From NCBI RefSeq assembly GCF_000617925.1, contig NZ_BAMT01000002.1, forward strand, positions 372,001 through 436,000: a stretch of 64,000 bases of DNA, given 5' to 3'. This DNA comes from Methylobacillus glycogenes JCM 2850 (GTDB taxonomy: Bacteria > Pseudomonadota > Gammaproteobacteria > Burkholderiales > Methylophilaceae). Shown here piece after piece: positions 1 to 9,446 of this stretch. The stretch's first letter is position 1. The number at the start of each line of letters is the position of its first letter. A model generated the notes under the pieces. It saw only the letters and a program-made list of their open reading frames with translations. It made no database searches and was not told the DNA's origin. A program made the translations under genes and the position numbers.

Positions 1-2
1 TG

Positions 3-254
3 GGCGACAAGCGTATTTTTGCGTTAACCACGAAAGCCCAGCAGTATTACCACAACATTCAATATCAGGCCGAGGATGTGCTGCTGTTTGGCTCTGAGAC
101 CTCGGGTTTGCCTGAAGCCGTGCGTGATGAATTGCGCGAGACCCTGATCCGCGTACCCATGATGCCAAATAACCGCAGCATGAACCTCGCCAACACCGTG
201 GCTTTGACCAGTTATGAAGCCTGGAAGCAGCTGGGTTTTGTTGGCGGGTTGTAA
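3..254 (+). CDS. trmL: tRNA (cytidine/uridine-2'-O-)-methyltransferase TrmL, C-terminal part
   Basis: The gene enters from the left edge, so only the last 83 residues are visible. They carry the SPOUT methyltransferase knot motifs: GSETSGLP, then [20 protein letters not shown], then the ending YEAWKQLGF. This ending is characteristic of TrmL, which 2'-O-methylates the wobble base of tRNA-Leu isoacceptors using SAM, rather than of the longer TrmH or RlmB. The Asn/Ser-Met-Asn-Leu stretch forms part of the SAM-binding knot in the family. The gene converges on the GDSL lipoprotein gene. The start, and therefore the full length, lies outside the window. Confidence 0.9.
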   Translation, partial: GDKRIFALTTKAQQYYHNIQYQAEDVLLFGSETSGLPEAVRDELRETLIRVPMMPNNRSMNLANTVALTSYEAWKQLGFVGGL

Positions 255-357
255 GTTTGAGGTTTTGAGTGTGAGCTTCTGAGTCTGGGCTTTAGAGCAG
301 GTTTAACAACACCAAGCGTGGTGAGTGCTGTTTTCCATCACAGGTTCAATACAAACT

Positions 358-392
358 CTCCTGCCGCGATTGGGCTCCAATCGAGACAGGAG
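358..392. other. Intergenic hairpin without T-tail
   Basis: Between the convergent trmL and lipoprotein genes lies a strong inverted repeat. CTCCTG (358-363) pairs with CAGGAG (387-392) and CGATTGG (367-373) pairs with CCAATCG (377-383), with a 3-nt internal loop on each side and a 3-nt apical loop. There is no run of T on either strand. It is therefore not a textbook intrinsic terminator, but it may mark or protect the 3' ends of both transcripts. Confidence 0.5.
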
Positions 393-404
393 TGGTCGCT
401 GTCT

Positions 405-1654
405 TTAGTCAGCCTTGAATTGCTTGATTTTCTCCAGCATTTTTTCTGCAAACAATTGATAGATTTTTTCCGAGGGATGCACGCTATCAAAGAACGGATA
501 TTGCTGCTGATCCAGCAATGACTGCGAACAGCCATTGATAAACTTCACGACCAACTCTTCACGCGCCAAGAGCGGGCCTAGTTCGTAATATCCGGCTTCT
601 ATATCGGTCACGCAGGCGCGATTGCGGGTGGCAGGTGTCCACGCTTGCAGCCATTGTGCAAACAGGCTTTGCATGGGTAACCACAGCACCTCCTGCCCTG
701 GGAATGCCTTGCTTAAGCTGACTTCCATCTCGCGTTCCAGTTGCTGGGATAAGGATTGCGCCAAGCTGGCTGAGGAGGTGTTGAATAGCGCAGGGGTGGT
801 GGAAATATCGGGCGGCCCAATCACCAGAATACGCTTGGCACCCAGCGCTTGCACGCGCTTGATGTTGTCAACGAGCAATGCCGGAAGAGAACTGATTTTT
901 ATACGTTTTTTATCCTCCGTCACAAAGTGCTTGTCTGCAAAGACATTGAGTAAATCATTGCCGCCGATAAAGAAAATGAACAAGGTCTGGTCTATCAATG
1001 GTTTGTCTGCGCGTGCCGCGTAAGCATCCACCTGCTTGTCCAAGGCCACCCTGTTGTAAATACTCAAGCGCAGGCCAGAATAGTCGTTGGCAATAGCCGC
1101 GCCTGCCACGGCATAGTTCAGGCCCGAGGGATTAGGGTCGCTGAATTTCTCCGAGATTTTCTGTTCCGCCTTGGCAGCAAACTCCAGCGTAGAAGCTGGT
1201 GTCAGCACGGCTGCCTTGATGACATCAGGCTTGGCAGTGCTGATGGCAGTTGGTGCTAATAAATCCATCATCTTAGGGTTCATTTCCAGGCGTGGTTCAG
1301 ATTCCAAAAGCGTGGAAGGGCGCCAGGCGGGCTGCAAGTGATCGCCCAAAGCTTTAGCCACAAACTCTACAGGCAGTTGGCCGTTGGTAAATGCCATGCT
1401 TGGTGGGAGGTAGGGGGCGAACTCATATGCAGATGATGGAAATGCGTAATTTCACGCGCCAGCATGAACATATTGCCTTGGTCAGAAAGCGAGTCACCAA
1501 ACACCACCAACTTGGATGGCGGGGCTTGCGAAGTCTGGAGTGCATTCTTAGTGACAATCGGCGCCTCTCCGCAACTGCTCAGTAACATGAGGGTTGAGAG
1601 CATCATGCTAAGGAGTCTTATCAATGCAACGTTCATTCTGAATGTTTTGATCAC
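405..1654 (-). CDS. GDSL/SGNH-family hydrolase, probable outer-membrane lipoprotein (frameshifted in this sequence)
   Basis: The protein is about 416 residues once repaired. It begins with a lipoprotein signal peptide whose lipobox LSSC places the lipidated Cys at about residue 28. The GDSL block follows (VVFGDSLSDQGN, nucleophile Ser about 55). Later come the GGND block and, near the C-terminus, DSVHPSEKIYQLF, supplying the Asp/His of the catalytic set. This order fits SGNH esterases/lipases acting on ester substrates in the envelope; the substrate is unknown. The GTG start at 1654 is preceded by AAAGG at good spacing. The reading frame breaks in the five-base C run (minus strand) at about 1413-1417. 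Adding one C joins the halves as HMSSPPYLPPSMAFTNG, a sensible GDSL-family sequence, so a sequencing error is more likely than a pseudogene. Confidence 0.8.
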
Positions 1655-1977
1655 GTCATTAACCTTTCAAATTTATCCCGCTTGCTAGCACCAGAGCACC
1701 TGATTCGGCCCCAGAGACATGAGGGAAGCTTGTATGTTTTTTTGAAGGAGATCGGCTGTTATGGATGCATGTGGCACTGAAAGGCAGCAGTCAGTAACAC
1801 CCCAACCGCAGCCAGATTAATTGCTATTTGTCTTTAATGTAAAGTCAAATATAGCTATTTAATTGTAAATTTGATCGGGGGTTTGCAGCGGGTGTGACAC
1901 GTCACAGCTATAGGTGTGAATAGAAGGATGTTGCTGAGGTTGAGTGTGAATTCGGGCAGTGAAGCCAGACAGTGAAG
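1655..1977. other. Intergenic region upstream of the GDSL gene and downstream of comF
   Basis: These 323 bases hold the 3' flank of comF and the unidentified promoter of the GDSL gene, both read on the minus strand. An AT-rich stretch lies at about 1815-1875. I found no convincing -35/-10 pair, no intrinsic terminator and no small gene. The only ordered element is the inverted repeat at 1893-1906. Confidence 0.6.
1893..1906. promoter_or_regulatory. Inverted repeat TGTGAC-AC-GTCACA, possible CRP/FNR-type operator
   Basis: The 14-bp element has six-base arms that are perfect inverted repeats separated by two bases. The TGTGA/TCACA half-sites equal the CRP consensus half-sites, but the spacing between five-base halves is four (FNR-like) rather than the six used by CRP. 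It lies about 70 nt beyond the 3' end of comF and about 240 nt upstream of the GDSL gene, so which gene it might control is unclear. It may be chance. Confidence 0.25.
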
Positions 1978-2713
1978 TCAGGTCGTAAAGGTACGCGCGA
2001 TCACCCAGCATTCCACATGAGTGGCACCCGCCGCTTTTACACATTGTGCCAAGGCATTGAGCTGGCGCCTGTGGTCATGACATCATCCAGCAGAATGACC
2101 CGCTGGCCTGTCATGGAGGTATTGCAGGCAAATGCGCCACGCATATTTTTCAAACGCTGCCGATAAGGCAAAGTGGCTTGCGGCGGTGTGGCGCGAGTGC
2201 GCACACAAAGATGCGCTTGCAATGGAATGTTTAACTCACGGCAGAGCGTGCGCGCAATTTCAAGTGATTGGTTGAAGCCCCGCTCTTGCAGGCGTTGCCT
2301 GTGTAGCGGCATGGGAATCAGGCAGTCGGCAGGGAGCTGGGGGGTTGCAATAGCGTGCTGTGAGTCCGCTCTGCCATGGGCCCACCAGGTTTTTGCCAGC
2401 ATCTGACCCAGCATGGGGGCTAGGGCTAGATGTTGGGCATATTTATAACGCTGCAACATGGCGGTGAGTGGAAAGGTGTACTGAAACAGGCTGTGGGTGA
2501 CATCAAATGCAGGCGGCTGCTGCAGACAGCGACCACAGCGCTGGCCTGCGATGGTAGGCAGGGCGCACTGGGGGCAAGCCTGGGGGGTGTCACGATGCTG
2601 GTCATGCCAGGGGAGTTCAGCCAGGCAAGGTGCACATAAGCCAGTGTTGTATGGCTAGCGCTGCGGCAGAGCAGGCAGGCTTGAGGAAACAGCCACTGTT
2701 TGAGCCAGTCCAT
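1978..2713 (-). CDS. comF: ComF family phosphoribosyltransferase-like competence protein (two frameshifts)
   Basis: Once repaired the protein is about 245 residues, the usual ComF length. An N-terminal zinc-finger-like region (CLLC, then CAPC, then further CxxC pairs) is followed by a type I phosphoribosyltransferase domain. Its PRPP-binding loop is VILLDDVMTTGAS. ComF is needed for uptake or processing of transforming DNA in competent bacteria. Two single-base deletions interrupt it. One is at about 2636, where repair gives LALCAPCLAEL; the other is at about 2061, where repair gives GASLNALAQCVKAAGATHVE and a stop at 1978. The ATG at 2713 sits five bases after the stop of the upstream GGDEF-EAL gene, so the two are probably co-transcribed. 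Both lesions look like base-calling errors. Confidence 0.8.
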
Positions 2714-2718
2714 GCAGC

Positions 2719-5294
2719 TCAGGTCGCGCTTTGTAGCTGCCCTTGGCGCGATTGCTCCAAATAGCGCTGGAAGGCGGCGGCAGGTACTGGCGGGGAGTAA
2801 AGGTAACCCTGGGCAAAGTCGCACTTGATCTCAAGTAACAGATCACGCTGCAAGGGGGTTTCCACCCCTTCGGCAATGACTTTGAGGCCTAGCTTGTGCG
2901 CCATGACAATAATAGCCTCGCACAAGGCATAACTTTCATTATTGGCCGCGAGTTGGCTGGTGAAGCTTTGATCTATCTTCAGGTAATCAATATCGAAGCG
3001 GTTTAGGTAGGATAAGGAAGAGAAGCCAGTGCCAAAGTCATCAATCGCGACTTGTATCCCTGCATCGCGGAAGTTAAGTAATTTGTCCTCAATGCTGCGT
3101 TCGGGATTGAACAGCAAGCCTTCGGTGATCTCGACTACAATATTTCTGCCAGTCAGCCCCAGGGTATGCAGATAGTTGAGCCAGTCACTATGTTCAAAGG
3201 TGTTGGCCTGGAATTGCACTGGGGATTTATTGATGCTGACGGAAAAGTCTTCGCCAGCGATGGCCTGCCATTTGACGACATTCTCCGCTGCACGGCGGAA
3301 TATCCAGTCGCCCAACTCGACGATGGCGCCAATTTCCTCTGCTACCGGGATAAATACCGATGGGCTGACCAGCCCTTGCACCGGATGATGCCAGCGCAGT
3401 AATGCCTCGGCTTTTTCAACCCGGCCCGTGGCCAGCTCTATGATGGGTTGGTAATAATCGGCCAATTCATTACGTTCTACGGCCAGACGGATATCCCGCG
3501 CCAGTTGCATGCGCTGCATGGCGGAATCCTGCATGGATTGCGTAAAGAACATGCTGCGGTTACGGCCTTTGTTCTTGGCTTCATACATGGCCTGATCGGC
3601 ATTGCGCATGATTTCGCCGCTGTCACTTGCATCATCGGGATAAACACTGATGCCTATGCTGGCAGAGATATAGACTCTTTCTTCGGCCAGTACATAAGGT
3701 CGGGAGAGATTATCCAGCAGGTTATCGGCGATCTGCTGCAACTGGGCTTTGTCGGCAAGCTGGGGCACGATGATGGCGAATTCGTCACCACCTAATCTAG
3801 CGACAGTATCCGACTGCCGCACGCAACCCTGAATACGTCTGCCTGCGGCCACCAGTAAATCATCTCCCTTGCTGTGGCCCAGCGAATCGTTGACTTCCTT
3901 GAATCTATCCAGGTCTATAGATATCAAGGCCAGCTTGCCATGCTCCTGTCTAGCCTGTTTGATGTGCTGCTCAATACGGGCATTGAACAAATGGCGATTG
4001 GGTAATTGCGTCAGGTTATCGAAATTGGCCTGTTGCCAGATTAATTCGTCTGCGGTTTTCTTTTCTGTGATGTCGATATGAGTGCCACGCATCAGCAAGG
4101 GCTGGCCATCCTCGGTGCGAGAAATCAGCCGACCGCGACTGGTTACCCAAATCCAGCGTTCCTGCTTATGGCGCATGCGGTGGTCAGATTCATAATTTTC
4201 TGTCTGCCCCGAAAAGTGTTGTTCAAGCTTTTCTGTGGCCAGCAGCAAGTCATCCGGATGCATGAGTTTTTTCCAGGTGCTGGCTGTCAGCGGTGTCAGT
4301 TCTGCCAGGGAGTAGCCCAGCATGCTGGCCCAGCGATCATTGAACAGGCATTCCCCAGTTTGCACATTCCATTCCCAGGTGCCTGCACGTGCGCCATCGA
4401 TGATGTCTTGCAGCCGCGTGCGCTCAGTTTCTATCTCGCGGGTTTTCTTGTGTACGGCAATTCTTAGCAGCGCAATCCACAATAAGAGAATGATCCCGGC
4501 GACTGAGGCGGCCAAGATGCCGTAGGCGAGTTCGCGCGAGTAGTGAAAGGTTTCTATGGGCTTGCCCATCCATTTTTTCTCTAAGGTCTTGATTTCTTCA
4601 GGGCTGATCGCAGCCATGCCTTTTTCCACCAGCGCCATGGTGGTCTTATTTTCCTTGCGTACCGCGCGATGGAATTCACCTGTGTACAGAGTGAAAGCCT
4701 TGCGGAACTCATGCTGTCTATCCAGACTGTAGAGGTAATAATGGGCGGGAATCTCATCTAGGCAGAACAGCTTGATTTCTTGCGTCAAGGCCGCTTCTAT
4801 CATGGCCGTGTAATTGTCGTATTGGCGCAGCGAATAAATGCCGTGCTCTTCCAGCTTATCTATGCATGCATCGCCTTTTTGTACACCGACGACAAATCCG
4901 GTCAGGGCGCGGGGGCTGGTAATGCCCGTAATACTTTCATGATTGAAAATAGCCACCGTCTGCTTGGCATAGGCTGGGAGAAGGTATAGAGCGCTTCACG
5001 CTTGGGCGTGCGGTAAAGCATTTCAATCACATCGGCATCACCATGCAGGACACGCGCCTGCGCATTAACCCAGGCGGTGGGCACCAGATTGACCTCAACC
5101 CCGGTTTTTTGCTGCCATAAATCCCAGAGATCCACCAGATAGCCCACGGTGTTGCCATCATCGTCCTTGAACAGATAGGGCGGGTAGTTTTCATCTCCCA
5201 CCACGGTCAGTGACTCGGCCTGTGCAGCGCTAAGCCAGGACGTCAAGGCGAATAAGGCGCTGAGCATAACAAGCTGGCACTGCATTTTCAGCAT
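2719..5294 (-). CDS. Periplasmic-binding-domain / PAS / GGDEF / EAL c-di-GMP [17 protein letters not shown] (frameshifted)
   Basis: The repaired protein is about 858 residues. It has a signal peptide, a periplasmic solute-binding domain of the SBP_bac_3 type (VVGDENYPPYLF), one membrane helix, a PAS/PAC domain, a GGDEF domain and an EAL domain. The diguanylate cyclase motif RLGGDEF is intact, and RQSD lies five residues upstream, matching the allosteric I-site. The phosphodiesterase motifs EALLRW, NKS, DDFGTG, KID and EGVET are also present, so both activities are plausible. A one-base deletion at about 4973 splits the binding domain; adding one C restores FSQPYAKQTVAIFNHES. I prefer the ATG at 5294, ten bases after AGAAAGG, over the GTG at 5303, which almost abuts it. 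The ligand is unknown; the fold suggests a small polar molecule. The gene is divergent from the chemoreceptor gene. Confidence 0.85.
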
Positions 5295-5303
5295 ATCGCT
5301 CAC

Positions 5304-5668
5304 GCCTTTCTGTGAAGTCCCGGTTCGGGGTTGATGGTCAGAAGCAAGTCAAAACGCTTAGCTTTCATGCTGACTAGGATACACCTAGCGGCAAACTCCC
5401 GCAGGCTCAGCCGTGATTTGCTAATAACGACTTGTTATCTTTTGGATTATAAATGTTGTGTAAATATTTGAAATATAAATAAAAATAAATTATCTTTTGC
5501 TGATGGCGCGCAGCTTTTATCTCGCTTGCCATAGGTCGGGGATTCCGGCACATCTGAGAAATACCCCGTTCGATTATTGCTATTCCTTGATGATGTTTGC
5601 GTCAGCCGTGGTCGCATTAATGCTACGCATGTGCTGAACGCAAACCGGGGAGTCCGGGAGCGTGAAGC
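5304..5668. other. Divergent promoter region between the GGDEF-EAL gene and the chemoreceptor gene
   Basis: This 365-base region must contain promoters for both flanking genes. It has a markedly AT-rich core at about 5430-5500. I could not assign a sigma-70 or flagellar sigma-28 promoter with confidence. A GGGAG purine block at about 5654-5658 is the probable ribosome-binding site of the chemoreceptor gene. No small gene is evident. Confidence 0.5.
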
Positions 5669-7477
5669 ATGAAATTCGCAGATATAAAAATCGGCATTAG
5701 GCTGGGTCTGGGTTTTGCCACGGTACTCATGCTAATGGTCTCTATGGTGTTGCTGGGCTATATCCAACTGGTGCGTGTAGGCGATGTGGCCAGAAAAATG
5801 ACCGAGGAAGAGTTGATCAAGGAGCGGCTGACGGCAGAGCTGGCCTCCAACGTACGCCAAACCGGTATACGTGCCCTGGCAGCCGTGACGAGTACAGACC
5901 CGGCCATGGTCGAGTTTTTTAAAGATCGTATTCGGGAGACCGAAACAGAGGACGACGAGATCATCAACAAGCTGGAGGCCAGGTTAAGCCAAGCTGAGGG
6001 CAGAGCCAGGCTTGCCGATGCTCAGGAGAAAATTCAGAGTTTGGTGGCGATTCGTGAAGATTTGCTCAGCCAGCGCGCCAAGGGGATGGACCAGGAAACG
6101 ATTAACCGCCTTGTAAGCAGTGAGTTTTTACCCGCGCGACAAGCCTGTTTTGACAGCATAGCGGCGTTTGCCGAGTTTGGACGTGGCGTCATCAATGCCG
6201 CTGGTGAGGATATTCAAAGCAACAAGCGCTTTGGTATTTATATGCTTTTGGCATTGGGCGGATTGGCGATTGCACTCGGTATGTTCATGGCATGGCGGCT
6301 CGCACGCGGGATTACCCAGCCACTGGCGCAGGCACTCACATTGGCAAAATCAGTGGCCGCTGGAGACCTCACTAGCAATATCAATGTCACTGGCCATGAT
6401 GAAATAGCGGAGCTGCTGCAGGCACTCAAGACCATGAACGATAATCTGGCGCAAATTGTGACCGAGGTGCGCAGTGGGGTTGATACTATCGCTACCGCTT
6501 CAGGTGAAATTGCCAGCGGCAATCTTGACCTCTCTGCCCGGACTGAGCAGCAGGCCAGCTCACTGGAGCAAACCGCCTCAGCCATGGAGCAGTTGACCTC
6601 TACCGTCAAGCAGAATACCCAAAGCGCCAACCAGGCCAACCAGCAGGCTGGTTCAGCTTCTGACGTGGCAATCAAGGGTGGCCAGGTGGTAGATCAAGTC
6701 ATCGCCAGCATGGGGGCTATCAATAATGCCTCCAAGCGTATTTCCGAGATCATAGGCGTGATCGATGGCATTGCCTTCCAGACCAATATTCTTGCTCTGA
6801 ATGCAGCCGTCGAGGCCGCCAGGGCTGGTGAGCAGGGACGTGGCTTTGCAGTGGTGGCGACCGAAGTGCGTAGCCTGGCTCAGCGCTCAGCCAATGCCGC
6901 CAAGGAGATCAAGGGCTTGATCACCGACTCGGTAGAGAGTGTTGCGGCAGGTAGCCAGCAGGTTGAGCAGGCGGGTCTTACCATCAAGGAGGTGGTCGAT
7001 AGCGTCAACCGCGTCAGCAGCATTGTGCGTGATATCAGCGTGGCCAGTGATGAACAGGCCACGGGGATAGAGCAGATTAATCAGGCCATCATGCAAATGG
7101 ATGATGTGACTCAGCAAAATGCAGCCTTGGTAGAGCAAGCCGCGGCGGCTTCGCAATCATTGCAACATCAGGCGGAAAATCTGGCTCGCGCGGTCAGTGT
7201 TTTCAAAATCAATGGCCAGCTTGCAACATCAATCTCGCGAGCACTGCCAGTGCAGAGCGCGGCTAAATTTCAATACCTGAGAGCAGCCTCTGGCATCAGC
7301 CCTGTACCTGTTAAGCCTTTAATCACTAGCCCAGTTGTTCCGCGCCCGCAGCAAGTGACGCGTCAGCACCAGGATCAAGAAGCAGGCACTCTGCAAACGC
7401 AGGCTGGGCCCGCTACAACCTCAGGCAAGCCAATGGTTAATGGTGCGGGCGATGCAGAAGAATGGACGGAATTTTAG
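5669..7477 (+). CDS. Methyl-accepting chemotaxis protein
   Basis: This 602-residue transmembrane chemoreceptor has TM1 at about 12-34, a periplasmic four-helix-bundle-type ligand domain, TM2 at about 188-208, a HAMP linker (about 209-262) and a long cytoplasmic coiled-coil [16 protein letters not shown]. The highly conserved hairpin tip is intact (GIAFQTNILALNAAVEAARA, about 365-385), so it should dock CheA and CheW. The C-terminus ends in EEWTEF, resembling the tethering pentapeptide (NWETF-like) that recruits CheR/CheB in major receptors. No che gene is adjacent. The ligand cannot be read from the sequence. The divergent GGDEF-EAL neighbour suggests this locus couples sensing to motile/sessile choices, which is an inference. 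Confidence 0.92.
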   Translation: MKFADIKIGIRLGLGFATVLMLMVSMVLLGYIQLVRVGDVARKMTEEELIKERLTAELASNVRQTGIRALAAVTSTDPAMVEFFKDRIRETETEDDEIINKLEARLSQAEGRARLADAQEKIQSLVAIREDLLSQRAKGMDQETINRLVSSEFLPARQACFDSIAAFAEFGRGVINAAGEDIQSNKRFGIYMLLALGGLAIALGMFMAWRLARGITQPLAQALTLAKSVAAGDLTSNINVTGHDEIAELLQALKTMNDNLAQIVTEVRSGVDTIATASGEIASGNLDLSARTEQQASSLEQTASAMEQLTSTVKQNTQSANQANQQAGSASDVAIKGGQVVDQVIASMGAINNASKRISEIIGVIDGIAFQTNILALNAAVEAARAGEQGRGFAVVATEVRSLAQRSANAAKEIKGLITDSVESVAAGSQQVEQAGLTIKEVVDSVNRVSSIVRDISVASDEQATGIEQINQAIMQMDDVTQQNAALVEQAAAASQSLQHQAENLARAVSVFKINGQLATSISRALPVQSAAKFQYLRAASGISPVPVKPLITSPVVPRPQQVTRQHQDQEAGTLQTQAGPATTSGKPMVNGAGDAEEWTEF

Positions 7478-7633
7478 CGCTGCAAGCCAGGGTATTAGCA
7501 GGATAGGCTTGGTCTCTCAGCCTTAGGTTGAGTGCAGGGGGCAATTCCTACAGCACTTTCCTATTACGCTGATACGCTTTACCCTGCTTGCGCTGCACAG
7601 TGTGCATATTCAAACACTGGAAAAGAGACCATC

Positions 7634-8398
7634 ATGCAGCGATTTACCAACAAGGTTGTTATTGTCACCGGAGCAGGCTCCGGCATAGGCGCTGCCACCG
7701 CGCAACGTTTCTCTAGCGAAGGTGCAAAAGTAGTGCTGGCAGGCAGAACCCTGGAGAAGTTACAGGCTATCTCCCAGCCGCTGGCCCCTGAACGCACAGC
7801 CATCAAGCAAACCGATGTCTCACGCCAGCAAGATGTTAAGGCGCTGATTGCGTTTGCGCTGGAAAAGTTTGGCCAGCTCGATGTGCTGGTCAATAATGCG
7901 GGTATTTATGCTGATGGCGATGTCACTGAAGTGAGTGAGGAAGATTGGGCGCAGGTACAAGCTACCAACGTCAATAGCATTTTCTATGGAGCACGCGAGG
8001 CTATTCCGCACTTGGCTAAAACCGGGGGTTGCATCGTCAATACAGCTTCGGTTTCTGGTCTGGGCGGCGATTGGAAAATGAGCGCCTATAACACTTCCAA
8101 AGGTGCGGTGGTCAATCTCACCCGCGTTTTGGCAATGGATTTTGCGCGCCAGGGCATACGTGTCAATGCGGTCTGTCCCAGTTTTACCTTCACCGATATG
8201 ACCGCAGATATGGCAGAAGATCAGGAGTTGCTGGAGAAATTTTATGAGCGAATTCCTTTGGGGCGAGGTGCCCAACCCGAGGAGATCGCTGCGGCGATTG
8301 CCTTCCTCGCCAGCACCGATGCGTCATTTATTACTGGCGTTAATCTGCCCGTAGATGGTGGCTTGACTGCTTCCAACGGTCAGCCACCCGGGGGCTAA
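7634..8398 (+). CDS. SDR family NAD(P)-dependent oxidoreductase
   Basis: This is a 254-residue classical short-chain dehydrogenase/reductase. It has the cofactor-binding motif TGAGSGIG near the N-terminus, NNAG after the fourth strand, and the catalytic Ser-Tyr-Lys set in NTASVSGLGGDWKMSAYNTSKG. The C-terminal portion ends with the usual FITGVNLPVDGG. An open frame extends upstream to 7532, but the ATG at 7634 matches the family N-terminus and follows a purine-rich GGAAAAGAGA. It is probably monocistronic between the chemoreceptor and csaA. The substrate is unknown; similar proteins include 3-oxoacyl-reductase-like and glucose dehydrogenase-like enzymes. Confidence 0.88.
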   Translation: MQRFTNKVVIVTGAGSGIGAATAQRFSSEGAKVVLAGRTLEKLQAISQPLAPERTAIKQTDVSRQQDVKALIAFALEKFGQLDVLVNNAGIYADGDVTEVSEEDWAQVQATNVNSIFYGAREAIPHLAKTGGCIVNTASVSGLGGDWKMSAYNTSKGAVVNLTRVLAMDFARQGIRVNAVCPSFTFTDMTADMAEDQELLEKFYERIPLGRGAQPEEIAAAIAFLASTDASFITGVNLPVDGGLTASNGQPPGG

Positions 8399-8564
8399 TG
8401 AGTCAAGCCTGGTAATAATTCTCAGTGAAATGGCGGTTGGTGGTACACAGAGATTGGTTTTAGAGATCGTGATGATATTCACCACCGCCGTGCAGTACAC
8501 ACACTCTGTAAGGTTGTATGTAAGTCTGTTGCGAGGCTGCACCTCTCTATGGCTTCAGTCGGCA

Positions 8565-8924
8565 TCAAAGCAATTTGGTGCCGATAGGCACATCCAAATC
8601 CGGCACGCACAAAGCCACTTCTCCTTCCGCATTATGGAATCCTGTCACCAGGCATTCAGACATCATGCTGCCTATCTGTTTTTTCGGGAAATTCACCACC
8701 GCTACCACTAATTTGCCGATCAGGGTTTCAGCTGGGTATAAGGCGGTAATCTGCGCGCTGGATTTTTTGCTGCCTATTTCAGGCCCAAAGTCGATCAGCA
8801 AGGTATAAGCGGGTTTACGCGCGCTGGTATTGAGTTCAGCCTGCACTACCCGGCCTACGCGTAGATCAACCTTGAGAAAGTCTTCCCAGTCGATCAATGG
8901 TTGTGTTTGCTGCACGTGTTGCAT
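8565..8924 (-). CDS. csaA: CsaA-like tRNA-binding-domain protein
   Basis: The 119-residue protein consists of a single EMAP-II/Arc1p-type OB fold. Recognisable stretches are VDLRVGRVVQAE, YTLLIDFGPEIG, SSAQITALY and VAVVNFPKKQIG, the last being a hallmark of CsaA and of the C-terminal domain of MetRS. The family binds tRNA as a dimer and has been reported as a secretion-related chaperone in Bacillus; its role in proteobacteria is unsettled. It converges with the SDR gene and is divergent from the bio-operon membrane protein. Confidence 0.85.
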   Translation of the reverse strand: MQHVQQTQPLIDWEDFLKVDLRVGRVVQAELNTSARKPAYTLLIDFGPEIGSKKSSAQITALYPAETLIGKLVVAVVNFPKKQIGSMMSECLVTGFHNAEGEVALCVPDLDVPIGTKLL

Positions 8925-8992
8925 CCTTATGCGATGAGATTTCTTGATGAAGAGAATTCGAGTTGTTCAATTTTTAATCATATGTAAAGCGT

Positions 8993-9022
8993 TTGTTAAG
9001 GCTATCCTTGACAGGCTATAAT
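8993..9022 (+). promoter_or_regulatory. Putative sigma-70 promoter of the bio operon
   Basis: TTGTTA (8993-8998) and a perfect TATAAT (9017-9022) are separated by 18 bases. The expected start of transcription at about 9029 lies 20 nt before the ATG at 9049. It would drive the small membrane protein and bioB-F-H-C-D. I saw no clear BirA operator, although betaproteobacterial biotin operators are not well known to me. Confidence 0.5.
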
Positions 9023-9048
9023 CCGGCTTTCGTTTCCACTTTCAGATC

Positions 9049-9435
9049 ATGGCTACCAAAATCATCACGCCCAAGCAGCAGATGCGGGCGGCTCAGAGTT
9101 TTGCGTTTTTCTCCAGTGTCGCGATTGTGGTGCCGGTGTTGATTCCATTTTGGATTGCGGCTTCGATTTTTGCCTATGCCTCAACCGCCAATCATCCCTG
9201 TACGCGTGTATGTGAGTATTTGGTGCCCGCAGGTTACCGCTTCTATGGCCTGTTGGGAACCTGGGTAGTGCTGCTGAATTTCAGTTCCAATATGGCAGGC
9301 TGGGTGGGTGGTGCGCTCAATCTGGCGATCATTATCTGGGTGGTCAGTATTCTCGTCATTGTGCCATTGGGCATTAGGGACATCCTGCGGGCTCAGCATG
9401 AGCCATGGCAGAAAATTACTATAGAGACAGAGTAA
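9049..9435 (+). CDS. Small membrane protein of unknown function at the head of the bio operon
   Basis: I do not recognise a named family for this 128-residue protein. Hydrophobic segments lie at about 21-45, 65-85 and 88-110, giving two or three membrane helices. A Cys-containing loop ([14 protein letters not shown]) lies between the first two. The N-terminus is basic and the C-terminus charged. It ends 11 bases before bioB with the promoter-like element upstream of it, so it is very probably co-transcribed with the biotin genes. A role in biotin or precursor transport would be speculation; it may simply share the promoter. Codon usage resembles that of its neighbours, so expression as a real protein is likely. 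Confidence 0.75.
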   Translation: MATKIITPKQQMRAAQSFAFFSSVAIVVPVLIPFWIAASIFAYASTANHPCTRVCEYLVPAGYRFYGLLGTWVVLLNFSSNMAGWVGGALNLAIIIWVVSILVIVPLGIRDILRAQHEPWQKITIETE

Positions 9436-9446
9436 GGAATTTAAAC

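Noticed and set aside
5450-5668. Flagellar sigma-28 promoter upstream of the chemoreceptor gene
   Set aside because: Short TAAA and GCC-like pieces exist but not at the required spacing.
9008-9022. TTGACA at 9008-9013 next to TATAAT as a promoter
   Set aside because: The spacing is only three bases; the TTGTTA 18 bases upstream of TATAAT fits better.
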